Made by a program: the position numbers and the translations under genes
Notes under the pieces: generated by a model
The model's input: the letters and a program-made list of their open reading frames with translations, nothing else
What the model was told of the DNA's origin: nothing
The model's database searches: none
Part shown: positions 23,076 to 34,588 of the stretch, piece after piece
Position numbering within the stretch: position 1 is the stretch's first letter
How the letters are laid out: every line of letters starts with the position of its first letter
Assembly: GCF_035222275.1 (NCBI RefSeq)
Contig: NW_026946359.1
Span: forward strand, 806,001 to 870,000
DNA from: Podospora bellae-mahoneyi
Lineage: Eukaryota; Ascomycota; Sordariomycetes; Sordariales; Podosporaceae
Reading direction: 5' to 3'
DNA length: 64,000 bases

Positions 23076-26000
23076 GGCGCGGTGTCGAGTCCTTTACTGA
23101 CGTGCGTAAACAGAATGCTTGCTAGAGCCGGAGCAGGGCGGGCGCCCGGATGGATAGGGTAGGTAATCAGGGCAGTGGACGGGCGTGAGGGTCGTTTCGT
23201 GTCGTCGTAATGGATAGGCAATCTAAAGAATGGATACCTAGAAAGACAGGAGAAGGAGGAGTAGTAGTAGGAGGAGAAGGAGGAGGAGGCCGAGAGCAGC
23301 CGTTGGGGAAAGGCTGTCGGAAGGTGTATAATTTTCGACACAAGTCTGGTCTGAGACGGGGGAAGGAACGAGAAACAATGGACGAGGGTGGGACAAAGCC
23401 TGAGTATATAAACCACCCTACTACGTACGGCATCGGATCCATCGACCGTCCCCCATCCCACCCGCAACGCCTATCTAGGAGAGTGGGGAGCAGCGAGAAA
23501 CCTCTGACGCACGACGCCAATTCAGCGCCAGGGCCTGGGGCCGGCAGCGGCAGGCACTTTCCACTCAGACTGCCCCTGGTGGGTGAGGCCGGATATGCCT
23601 AGCGCAGTCCATCTTTTCTGCAGTGTTTCCCGAATCAGTTTCAGTTCCCTCCCATATTAAGTGGGTTCCAGACGCGGGAAAATATCTTGCCTGGTGATGG
23701 GGAGCTGTCCTCTGTTCCGCCTGCTTACCACCAAGCTCGGCGACGGCCATCTTCGACGATAGGCCCAGCCCCAGTCGTCTGGGGTCATCCCGGGAACACG
23801 CACAGGGCTTCCGCAAGCAGCTAGGCAGTCCTGCGGTACCGGGGTACGGTGGCGCCCAGGTGTGGGACGACCCCCGCTCTGCTCCCACTCTGCGCACGAG
23901 CCAGGTACAAGCTGAGAGGTACACCGTACCTCCAAAATGGATCCATCACAGCTGCTGTTCGACTGACTGCCCTGACTTGTGGTCGACGTCGATACCGCTG
24001 TCTGAAAAGGTTCTTGAATAGTTTCTACTGCGTAGACTCCAGTCAGTTTTCTTCTACACCTAAGTAAAGACCTCATGCGTACACTCCATGGATGGCCTGT
24101 TCTGTTTCGAACCCCCACTCTTCCTCCCTCTCGAGCTTCAGCAGCACTGAGCTAGCAGGTCAGGTCAAGTCAAACCATTGCTTATTCAGATAATCCCTCG
24201 TGGTCATTATCAGGGCCTCTCTTGGGACTGCATCAGCCAAACAGAATAGGTCATATGCAACCTGGATATGGCCTGAGCTCTGGCCAGCTGGTGAAATGTG
24301 CAATGTGTAAAATGATGGACATCAGCAATTGCACACAGCCTGAGCTCCAGAGCTCTTGGTTCCTGGGGTGTGGTGGTGCATCATGTCTGCTAAGTGGGGG
24401 TTCGCCGCACACCTGCACACGACCATCTGCTGACGGGTGTGGGTGGAAAGAAACCCCTCCCCTCCCTCCATCACGCTTGTCTACCCGCAGGAACGGTAGG
24501 ATTGGTTCACTAGGGCGGTAATCGGAATGGGTGCGCAATTTTTTTTTGTCGTTTCATTCATTAATCTTTTCGAAGGAGCAGTCTTGAGATTACAGAACAT
24601 GCATCCCCTTCTTTTTCTTGTCATCGGACCACCACACCTCAGGTTGGAGACACACCGATACCGAGGCAGTGGTTTCGTGATGATCTCGGGTTCCCATCCA
24701 TGGGGTCCTGTCATACACTCTTCACTCTTCCCTACAGCTGACTCCGCCCTACGGAAAGGAAGCATGTCGTCAACGGAGACACAAACTTGTTCTGGCTGAG
24801 ACCTTGAACACCGAGAATAGCTTGTGCAACAAAAGCGAAGCTCCAGTCATTGTATAAGAAACCCCCATCCTGGAGCCCCCCCCCCCTTTCCAGGTCGGAT
24901 TGTGTTCCTGATCCCCCAAGAGCTGAGGTCTTGGATTGCGCCCTTTTCGGTTTCTGTCTGTCTTGATTCGTCTTGACTCGAACTTGGCAAAAGCTTCAGC
25001 TGCAGCGTCTTCGCTCCAGGAGGAGTGCACTGCAGCGATCCCGCACCGAGTTGCATGACGGGGCCCAGAGGCCAAGGTAATTAGGGATTGCGCGAGGCTC
25101 TCCTGTGCTCACCGAGCTTTCCGGATTGGCCGTTTGTCTGTGCGACTGAAGCATACTTTGTTGATGATCCCGAATGTCTTTGGTGTAGTCATCACAGCCG
25201 TTGAATTGTCTCCAATGCTAGCGTGCGGATCTGATATTGGAGAACATGGGATTTCGATGAGGCTGGGAACGGAGACTTTTGGGCCGACGTGGGCCCTGGA
25301 ATCTGTTACCAAATGGTTTGTGTTTTTTGGGTTCAAGACGTTGAAAAAGAACCATTCACAGCGACCCGTTGTCCGGCAATCGGTTGGGCTCTGCCGAATC
25401 ACAGGCGGCGATCTTTCTTATCTCAGGGCCCCGCTTTCTTCCGCCGATCTTCCACGCACCTTTTCAACTGCATTGCGAAACGTGTGGAGTTGAACCCTCT
25501 GAATACCAACACTGGCTAACTGACAACTGCATCACGGGTAGGGAGTAATCAGCAATGAGCCTTTTGGGTTATATAAAGCTCGGGGGTAACGAGTGCTGGG
25601 CAGACAGACTTGGCGAGCACGGCGAGCAATTCCCCGGTCAACAGCCACAACATCATGTCGACGACACCACCGCTGATGAACGATCGCCCAGGACGCCGAC
25701 GGACATGTCCAGCCTCGCGGACCTCTCGCCGCTGCATGACCGTACGATTCCAGACCTCAGCGCCAACGCCCAGACCGAACATCTAATCTATCTACCAGCG
25801 TGCCAACACAAACATCATGTGGTTTTGCTCAATGAAGTGGCTCGACACCAAAAGCTTGAGGGCCTCTGATGGTGGTGGTGATGGCGGTGGTGGACGGACG
25901 TGGTCTCAAAAGTCCCGCTTTCGGGGTGGACGGAGACGGACGAACCATTGGACTGCTCGTTCTTCTTTACCTGATGTTGCTCTGCACCCCGGATCGCGAA

Positions 26001-27954
26001 ATTGGAAGTGTCGCCAGTCTGCTCGAGTCGTCGGAACCCCTGCCCAAAAGGAAACATGCGACCTGCGGGTTGCTCTCCACCCTAGACCAAAACCCCCTGT
26101 CAGCAGTGGCGTTCCAAGAAGCTGAAAAAGCGGGTGCCGAGCCCGCCAAGAGATAGGCTTCTTATCTTGAATTCGGGATCCAATCAGAGAGCGCGGGATT
26201 TCACAAGGGAAACAGTCAAAGACAACATCACCTTGAAAGCACCCAGATACACACCCCAATCGCCAACAGCAGCAGAGGGAAGCGAATGCCCGTATTGATT
26301 TCATTAATTAACGAGTCCTCATGCAGGCCAGGCCTCCAACGAGAAATTTCTCATTGTTTGAGATGAGTTCATCTTTCTCAAAAGCGCCTTCATCAGTCTA
26401 GCCTTTCCTCTCCCCACCAGTTTCGCCAGCCTTACAAATAGAGAGAAACCAGAAACCGCCCCCCATCAGATACGACTTTTTCCGATCTCCACTACAATAG
26501 CGGAGCCAAAAACCACATGTTTGACGCGCATCAAAGACGAGACGGCACTCCATACCACGATCCCAAAAAGACACACCGATCCAACAGAACCGTCCCATTC
26601 CGCCCAGCAGATGGGATGACATGTCACCGGAAGGAAGCCTCAATGCAAGCCAAGGTAAAGTCCGGTCACCTAGTGTTTTAGTGTCCGTCTTTTCCAGTCT
26701 GCGGGAGATTACCGGCTGCAAGAGCCGCAAATATCAACTGTATATGCGCGCGGATATATGCGCTGATGTCACCGCAACACCGAAGCTACGAAGCAGCTCC
26801 GAGGTCGGGTGAGTCCCACGGATGGCAAAAACTGAGAATTAAGGATACGGAAGGGGGTGAGGGAGATCATCCTAGGGTTTCTCTCTTGATCAACATTTGA
26901 TTTCCAATCCATAGAATGCGGCCCACGATGGCGATATTGTATAGTGTATGCGAATCCTCATACAGTGAGATGGAGTGATGGGCCCAACGGACAACCATCA
27001 TCCAAGCTGCGTTGAGCCTAGACAACGGTTCTTGGACTCCACATCAAGCGTGATCCACCCTCAGACAGAGCCTCACGAATAGCCACATCATGGACACGTC
27101 GAGAGCCTAGTTCAACTCCATATCTGTGGAATGAGAGGCAAATTGGAGCTGCTGTAGTATATTCCGCAGTTTTCCGTGGCAGCGGAAACAAGCTTGACGG
27201 TCATCAACCTAGACTTTGCTTCGTTCTTAATGGGAACAGATGCGGCAACTGAAAGAGGACCAATGGGTGTGGCTTCTCGTTCCCCATAGTCAAACTGGAA
27301 AAGGTTCTACACTATTTCCTGAGATACCAAGTTCAACAGGGGCATTTATTTCATATTAAACCAATAAGCTCCAACAACTGCATCCTACACAAGACTAAAA
27401 GCAAACAACCGCGAGAGCAGCTTTTAAAAGGCTATGTTAATTGGTTGGCGTATCATATCTATCCCCTGACAAGCGGGGCCATCTGCGTTGATGTTTGCCT
27501 CAAACATACCTGTGATCGAGTCCACCAAGCTTGCACAATGTCTTGTTTTTGCTTTCAGGATTATATGCTCATCAGTTTTACAAGCATTCTGGTGAATGCA
27601 TTGCTTCCTACCTCTGTCTCCAGTCTCGAAGTGTTTCTTTCCATTCTCCATGACATTTACATTTCCTGGAACACTAGTTCCAACTCAAAGAAACCGCCAG
27701 AGTCTTTAAGCAAACAACCCGAGACATGACTTAGTCAAGATAATTGAACCAAAGACGCCTGTCCACGCACCTGTGAGAATCCCGGTGATTGCCCTGTATA
27801 GAATCCGTTTGGTTTTGGCGTCTAGAGAAGAAGAAGAAGAGGATACCTTCCCTAGAAAGGACAATACAGCTGTTGGAGAAGCCGAGCAAAACGAGAGAGC
27901 GACAGCTGTCCGTCGTTTGCTCCCCGTCAAAGACTTTTCATCTCGACACCAACA
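23076..27954. other. 4.9-kb gene-poor region
   Basis: Apart from the ammonium transporter promoter, no firm gene was found. Open frames are short, overlap on opposite strands and lack domains. At 25569-25578 a TATATAAAG-type element precedes short frames that begin at 25655 (44 codons) and 25705 (54 codons, MSSLADLSPLHD). These are possible small genes, but support is weak. The composition is mixed, without the extreme AT bias expected of heavily RIP-mutated DNA. Confidence 0.4.
23153..23475. promoter_or_regulatory. GATA-motif cluster and TATA-like element upstream of the ammonium transporter
   Basis: GATA cores lie at 23153-23156, 23213-23216 and 23233-23236 on the plus strand, and TATC at 23472-23475, that is 78-400 bp upstream of the ATG at 23075. 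A TATATA element lies at about 23403-23409. Fungal nitrogen regulators of the AreA/NIT-2 family bind clustered GATA sites, and ammonium permease genes are known targets. Binding here is an inference. A strongly purine-rich stretch on the plus strand (23246-23292), pyrimidine-rich on the gene strand, probably belongs to the 5' leader. Confidence 0.5.
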
Positions 27955-28052
27955 ATGCAGTCTTGTGTGTCCATCCCGCCCTCGGACGCTGGCTATGGTA
28001 GTCCTCCCGAAAAACACAGTCGACAAGCTGACAACCACCACATCACACCACC

Positions 28053-28098
<46 letters not shown>

Positions 28099-28571
28099 CC
28101 TTCCTTTACCCCTTCCTCCCTCCCAACAAACACTTCCACCACCGCCAACCTCTACGAGCGCCTCCGCCGCCTCGAATCCCACCGCCACCGTCTCCAAACC
28201 CTCCTCCTCCTCCACCAACACCCTGCAACTTCATACCCTCACCCCCTTCCCCCTGGCTGTTCCCCAAATACAAGCGAAGAACCTCATCACCTAACCACTT
28301 ACTTCAACACCCCACCACCCCTTCAATCTCAACCAACCCCCTACTGCCCTCAGGATACCACATCAACCCATCAACCTGCAACCACTGGTCCGAACCCTAC
28401 CCCAACCCCAACACTCACACCCCAAACCTCGACAGGCCATGGGAGCCATTCGATGACCACGAGCTCACCACCACCGGTCACCCCACGGAGTCGGTGTCGC
28501 GAAAAAAAAGAAAAAAAGAAAAAACAAACCGGCGTTTAGCGCCGTGGTGGACTGTTAGCCATGCTCCATAA
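27955..28571 (+). CDS. Uncertain gene: low-complexity N-terminus plus a protein-like exon in a second frame
   Basis: An ATG at 27955 (MQSCVSIPPSDAGYGSPPE) opens a 194-codon frame with Pro and Thr runs, then a short coiled-coil-like segment (NLYERLRRLESHRHRLQTLL). From about 28245 a different frame (stop TAA 28569-28571), which contains no ATG, reads in a more protein-like way: PWLFPKYKRR, LPSGYHINPSTCNHWSEPY, RPWEPFDDHELTTTG, then a basic SRKKRKKEK tail. A two-exon gene joining the frames is plausible. A CTAAC at 28291 and an acceptor CCCTCAG just before 28360 would serve, but the best donors (GTCTCC, GTTCCC) are poor. I do not recognise the product. It lies head-on to the sulfate permease. 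It may also be a chance effect of repeat-rich DNA. Confidence 0.35.
28047..28099. repeat. CCA then CAA trinucleotide run
   Basis: About seven CCA units are followed by about ten CAA units. In the 27955 frame they encode a Pro run and a Thr run; in another frame they encode His and Gln runs. Confidence 0.85.
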
Positions 28572-28834
28572 AAAGCAGTCCTTCAAAAACACATTTATAA
28601 ACGACCAATATATAAATAAAATCCCTGTACCCCCCCTTCTTAAAACTCTCCCCATTTCTGTTGTGATCCCATCTGTCTTTCCGCCCACCTTTATCAAAGC
28701 CACAGTCCCAAAAAACCTCACAAAACACCATTCACAGCAAAACATCAAAAAATGACGGACAACTTCAAGAGAAACCAATATCTCACACTAATCACTACTT
28801 CCTGCGGGTATAATCTATGGAAAAATAACAACGC

Positions 28835-31579
28835 CTAATGATGCTCCTCCAACCCCTCATACCTCCCCTCAACATTGGCAACCGCGCTCTGCAGCGCGCT
28901 CGTCAGGTCAACATGAAACAGCGGCCGATTGATCCCATGCACCGGCGCCACCACCGTCCGCCCACTGTGCAGCTCCGGCCCCAGCGACATCCTCTTCTGG
29001 TGCAAAGAAAGAACCGCATCCTCAAACGTAACCGTCGACTTTCTCGGAACACTCTCACTCCCGCCCGTCCCAACCTTCTTAGGATCATTTGGCCCACGGT
29101 GATGATGCTGCTGCTGCTGCTGCTGCTGCTGCTTATTCCCAACCTCCACATCAGCAGCAGTCTGCCTCCTGCTCCTCGCAATCTCCTTCTCGTTCACCTC
29201 CACCTCGGCCGCCGCCGCCGCGCTGTGCGACCCCCCAATCTCCGCCACAGAAAAGATGCTCCTCCACCTCCTGTGCGGCCCGTCCGGCACAACAGTCGGG
29301 TACCCAAACCCCGCCGCCGCCAGCGCCCTCTTCGCCCACCGGTTGTTGATGCAGGCAATGTGCCAGTCGACAATATCCGGGCTGGCATACCGGTCCAGCT
29401 GATTCCTCACGTCAATCAGCTGCTGCACCGAAGTAATGTCGACGTGGTTCACCGAGCTGAAATCCAGAATCACCGCCTTGAGCGTCGGCAAGCTCACGTC
29501 CACCCCTATGATCCCCGCGTCCACCCCGGCCGCAGCCGCCGCCTTCATGTCCTTCCTTGACGGGCCGGGCTCGTTCCAAGGCCGATCGCCAGGCCGGTCG
29601 AAATGCGCCAGGTTCGTCCGCCGAGTGTGCGCAAAAATGTGTTCCACCAAGTGCTCCAGGCTGCTCCCCGCGTTCGGGTAGCTGAACCCCTCGGCGAACC
29701 GGTAGATGAAGATGCCAGGATATGGATTGTCCAGCTCAATCTCGGGGTTGGACCCATCCGCGTGCGTGATAGGCAAGAAGATGTTGCGTGTCGGCGCCTC
29801 CTGCGAGCCGGTAAACGTGCCATACCCGGGTACCGGCTGCTGCCTGTCGTTGCCAATAACGCGATTTCCAAGCATGGATTGAACCTTGACACGCCCCAAG
29901 AACCGGCCGTTCGATCTCAAAATCCGAAAGAGAAGCATCGCTGCCGAGAGCAGCACCGTGGTGTAGATGCCATTCTCAATGCTCGAAAAGATGGTGACAA
30001 ACACACCGACAAAAAAGATCAAGACCTCGAATGGTGATACGAGCCAGAACTGATAGACTGTATTGGGAGGGGTGATGAGGTCGCCGACGGCATGGATAAT
30101 CACCGCAGAGAGTGACGCGTTGGGAATGTAGTAAAACACGGCCGGCAAGGCGTAGATGGCGAGGAGAACCACAAAGGCTGTGATGACGCCGGCAAACGGA
30201 GTCCTCACGCCGGCCTTCGACTTAATGGCAGTGCGACTGAAAGAGCCCGTTGCAGCGTACCCGCCGAGGAAGGGCCCCAGCATGTTGGTGATGCCAATGG
30301 CTACCATTTCTTGAGAAGGGTTGATTCTGTAGTTGTTGACTCGACCGAACGACTTCGAGATAGCAATGTGTTCGATGAGCAGCACCACTACAGTAGCGGG
30401 CAAGTATCCAATCAGGTTGCTGACAATAGAGGTATTGATGACCGGGACAGCCGCGTTTTGGAACCCTGGCAATACATCAGTCACCAATCTATTCCAGACT
30501 TTTGGCTGGTACATACCTCTAGGAACGTCAAACAAAATTTTGAATCTGGCTGTACCCCTCGGCAAGCTCCTGTTGACCAGGTAGCTGATCAGAGTGTAGA
30601 GAACAATGACGAACACGACCCTCAACGTCGAAATAAAGAAGGCGAGCTTCTGATGTTTCGGGTAGTGTGTCCCAATCCACATGCAAACTCCCCTGATAAG
30701 GTAAAGCATAGCAAGTGCCGACAACCCCATGGCGGCATCCATACTCGCTGTGTTCAGGTGTTTGAGTATGTTGACGAACACAAGATACGTCGGATCGCGA
30801 GTTGAAAAGCCGCTGAGGCCCATCAGCGATGGAACTTGCCCGACAGCAATGCAGATGGCTGAGCCGGTCATGAATGCCGAGAGAGAGGTAAGCGAGATGA
30901 TATCGACAATCCATCCGCAGCGGATGAGCCCGATGGACACCACAACGGCACCGGCCAAGAGTGCAAGAGCAGATGCAATGACATGGCCTGGAACGTCAGG
31001 AAGGACAGCAGCCATATCAGTCACGACAGCGCCGGTAAGTTGAGACATGACAGCAACAGGCTGTCAGAGTGTCAGTAATCTGGCACCAAGACGAGCTTTG
31101 GATGCACTTACACCGATGGTAATGTCCTTGGAGGTTGCGAAGAACCAGTAAACAAGAACACCCATAAAGCTCGAATACAGACCAAACTGAACATCCAGGT
31201 TGGCCAGTCTGGCATAAGCCATACCTTGAGGTACGACAACAGCGCCGATGGTGATGCCTGTTCTCTGGTTAGTAACAGGGTTCCATAAGCCGGCATTGAG
31301 TTCCTTACCAGCAACCAGATCTCCAGCAAGCCATTGAAGGTTGTAGTATCCGATCCAGGAGAGAAACGGAAACAGAGACACCAGATATCGCCATACTTGC
31401 GGGCCAGAGGGTACTAATTTCAAGAAAAAGTCATCCACCCTCGGTGACTCCTCCACAAATGTCTGGTCTGTGTTGAAATGGGCTGTTTCTCTTGGGTCAT
31501 TGACATGGTGATATGGGTCTTTCGGTTGTAGCTGGATTCCCAGCAGCCGGGCCACCTTGTGGCCAACTCCAGATGTCAT
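28835..31579 (-). CDS. SulP-family sulfate permease with STAS domain, three exons, 880 aa
   Basis: This is a plasma-membrane sulfate transporter of the SLC26/SulP family, related to Neurospora CYS-13/CYS-14 and yeast Sul1/Sul2. Exons are 31579-31309, 31257-31112 and 31060-28835. Both introns are 51 nt: GTAAGG with a CTAAC branch, and GTAAGT ending GACAG. The junctions restore the conserved signatures DLVAG/ITIGAVVVPQGMAYA and DITIG/PVAVMSQLTGA. The start ATG at 31579 has a GCCATGA context; an in-frame extension upstream lacks family similarity and is probably 5' UTR. Ten to twelve membrane segments fill residues 80-550. The STAS domain spans about 585-750 (GIFIYRFAEGFSYPN ... AVILDFSSVNHVDITSVQ). 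It holds a 60-residue insertion with GDRPWNEPGPSRKD, as is usual in fungal members. The cytosolic tail has a Q8 tract and is longer than in CYS-14 (781 aa). Regulation by a CYS-3-like bZIP factor is likely from the family; only a 9/10 match to its site was found, at 31727-31736. Confidence 0.95.
29107..29132. repeat. CTG/CAG run encoding Q8 in the sulfate permease tail
   Basis: An uninterrupted trinucleotide run on the gene strand (CAG) codes for eight Gln followed by His residues, in the C-terminal cytosolic tail after the STAS domain. Such runs are often length-polymorphic. Confidence 0.9.
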
Positions 31580-34500
31580 GGCTAGTTTCTGAGGATATGA
31601 CCACACTGAGAAGAGTCGATGTTGAGTTCTTGAAATGCTGTCACACCATGGGCTGGTAAGGAAGAGATCAGATGCTTGAAACAGATACACCGCCTCGGAT
31701 CTTTTCAATCTTTTTAGATGCTGTAAATGATGCGATCCGAGGGCGTATCGACTTGAATATGCACCGGGTTGCCGAGAAGTCGTCGTCTAAGGTGCGGGAT
31801 GCGCCAGGATATGCAAACCATGCCGTAGGTGTAAGGATTATAGGTGATGCGAGGTTTGGCGGAGATGCTGATTAGGAGATGCTGCAAGATGGAGTGTGCC
31901 CCAAATCGTGTAGATGGGCGGCGTGAGTGTTTATCATTAGGTAACAGGTCCGCTCGAGTGCCGGGTTCTACTTTCCTAGCAAAAGCGACGGGAGGAAAGA
32001 ATGAGACATCAGGAGACCAGCTCCAGGTCCCAACAACCTGGAAAAGCAACAAGGAAGGCTCAATACATATCCTAGAGAGGCAGGGAGATGTTGGACTGTT
32101 GACGTCGGGCCCGACAGGCAGTGAAGAGGCGGCGGGGGGTCGGGTGCGGTGGGCAGGTGGGCATCAAGTGGATGGCGCAATCGATGCCCATGCCTATCAC
32201 AGCTAACAAATTACCACTGGCACCGCTGGGTCCAAAGTCTGAGTCCGCGAGTTGGTGGGACTGGGAAAGGCAAAGAAGTGATAACCAAGCTCTTTGCCGG
32301 CCGGGTTGAATGGTGACGATCAACAGATTCAAACCTTTCTAACCCAGCCAGGACATATCCTCAGTTGCAGTTTCAAACCTCATTGTCGAGCCTCCATTAC
32401 GGGAGACCGCTAGGCCAATCGATTCGACACCAAAAGCACAGTCATCACTGAATGTGACACCGGCTGGAGGTTGAAGACCCATGTGAGTAAGATATTCGAG
32501 AGCAGTGAGGGCTCACTTGAGCACCAATGTCAGCCGGCCGAGAACACGAGACACCCATCGTCGCTGTCTCAGTAAACACCGCAATGTAGGCGTTAGCGGT
32601 TGCAAATACCATGTTTCCAGCATAAATCCAGTGGGTAAACCCCACGTCCCCCAGCCTATCAAGCTGGATGTGTGGCTGACCTCGAGAGAGTCACCGTGTC
32701 TCGTGGAAGATATGTATGGGGGTTGTCTTGATGATGCAATGAGCACCGAAGTTGAGGTGCTTTGCCAAGGGCCAGTCCAAACCACCCAAACCCCGCGGCG
32801 GGCTGCTGAGTCATCCAGCATCACCAGGGACGAGAGTAGAGGATGTTGTTCTTCCTCTGATATACTTGCAACGTCGATGGGAGCCTTCTGGCGTCTTGGG
32901 AGCTTCAACTCCGATATCCTCCAAGGCTTGGCAGTGATGATGTGAAGCTGTGTGGTCTGGATTTGGTTCTGACTGTTGATGGCAGGCAATCGTGCATGAT
33001 GACCTGCAGATTTTGGCCCGCGTCTTGGCAACGTTGCTCTGGAACAAGACATCAGCTGTCTTATCTAATCGCCCACAGTTGTGATTGTTTCCTTTTCCAC
33101 CTGAGAGCAACATGCTATTATCAGGCTAGTGCCATACCAGTGGATGATGGGCATGTGCTGTGGTTTTGCCTTAGGGGACTCATATTCGCAGGGTGAGATA
33201 AACAAAGGTTTGAGTGATGCGGCGGAATGCATCAGATACTGTATATACTGCCAGCTTGGTATCTAAACCTCTCACAACTGTCTCCATCTTGAACGAGGGC
33301 ACGGAGCATTGCCATCTAAGTGGTAGAAAGTGGCTCCGGGTGATCATCTTGGCAACCGTCAGCCGCTCCGGGCCGCAGCCGAACATCCACTCCGAGGCCG
33401 GCGTCAGCTGGGGGGATGCTCCCCTGGCGAGACGGCCGTAATCTTTGGTCAGGCCGGCATCCTCTGTGAATTGTTTTCGGCCTCGACTCTCAGATCGGCA
33501 GGGCGGGCCCGACTCAGTGACCAATCCCATCTCACGGCGATCCATTTAGGGAAACTGAAACCGTGACCAGGAAGTTGCCAGAGAAAACAGCTTGATCGTC
33601 AAAAGTTGGTTCTTCTGGAAGGATGGGACAGGGGTTTCGGTCCATGTGCATGGCGACCTCCTCGATGGGAAAGTGGTTGCCGAAATTGCAGACCCGAAAG
33701 AAGCAGCTCTGCAAAGGTTTCCGTTGTTCTAGGGCCGCCGTTGCCGGGGGAGAAGGTCCGGTTCACGAAAATGGTTGTCTGGGCAAATTGAGTCCAATTA
33801 CGCTAACTATTTGGATATCGTCGGTACCTTCGGTCGATCTTCGCGGAACCATTTCGTAAAACTGAGTTGTGAAGAGCTTTTCCGTCAAGAAGACGAGAAA
33901 ATTTCATTCCTATTTTCAGGTGTTAATTGGACAGAGAAGAGGATCTCGATATCTTGATATTCGAAACAGAGGCTGGTTGTTACAGGTTTTGGCAACCTGG
34001 TGGAAACTGCACCGGGGACCAGGGCTTCGAGGCCGGTAAGTGGAGAATGCAACCCGAGGTTGGGGAACCGAGGAAGTTCGTCGTCCCAGCCACGCGTCAA
34101 GGATGGGAAACCGTTCTGCCAAGAGGTCAAGGGTGGCCTGCTAGACGGTCACTCGTGAGCTATCGATCATTCATCCATGAGCAGATCCAGAAAGCCATCC
34201 ATCATCAAAGCCTTGTTGAGTAGCTGATAAGAACTTCAACGAGGAGTCAATATACAGAAAGGTGAATGATTGAATCAAGCCGGACAATGGATAATGTATG
34301 TAGCTTACATAGAAGGCGTCTAAGTTGGTACACGTGACGTGGGACGCGAAATGAACACGCCGAAGCAAGGGGCGTTTGGAAGCACGGGCTTCTGTGCAGA
34401 CCAACCTCCAACTTCCAGGAATGTTCCCCGCCCTCCAGTCTTGATTTGATGCAGGTGTCCCAGAAACCAACCACAACGGCGCCCGATCAAGTTGCGGTCC

Positions 34501-34588
34501 AGTTTTTGTTGTTGCCGGCGTTACCAGCTCTGCGCCTCGTGGTTCTTCAACAACGTTAACCACCTGTAAGCCTTCAATTCACATTGCA
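31580..34588. other. 3.0-kb divergent intergenic region (sulfate permease / BUB2)
   Basis: The region holds both promoters and, at 32339-33060 on the minus strand, fragments of protein-like sequence listed separately. A sequence ATGATGCGAT at 31727-31736 matches nine of ten positions of the CYS-3 consensus ATGRYRYCAT known from Neurospora sulfur genes, about 150 bp upstream of the permease ATG. Nothing convincing was seen at 33100-34588. Confidence 0.4.
32339..33060 (-). pseudogene. Possible unrecognised or decayed gene in several frames
   Basis: Three pieces read like real protein but do not join with good splice sites. First is QQPAAGFGWFGLALGKAP to NPHTYLPRDTVTL (about 32830-32680). Next is GQPHIQLDRLGDVGFTHW continuing to GNMVFATANAYIAVFTETA and PADIGAQ, ending at a GTGAGC donor near 32517. 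Last is a terminal piece GVTFSDDCAFGVESIGLAVS to TATEDMSWLG with stop at 32339-32341. The donor at GAQ and the CCTCCAG acceptor near 32472 give the wrong phase. A weaker GTGCTC donor six bases earlier would join them. Another frame (32513-33052) is also open throughout. The family was not recognised. It may be a degenerate gene, a gene with unusual introns, or a chance open region. Confidence 0.3.

Noticed and set aside
24095-24120. TTTCGAACCCCC, resembling a tRNA T-loop
   Set aside because: No matching T-stem, acceptor stem or A-box upstream on either strand.
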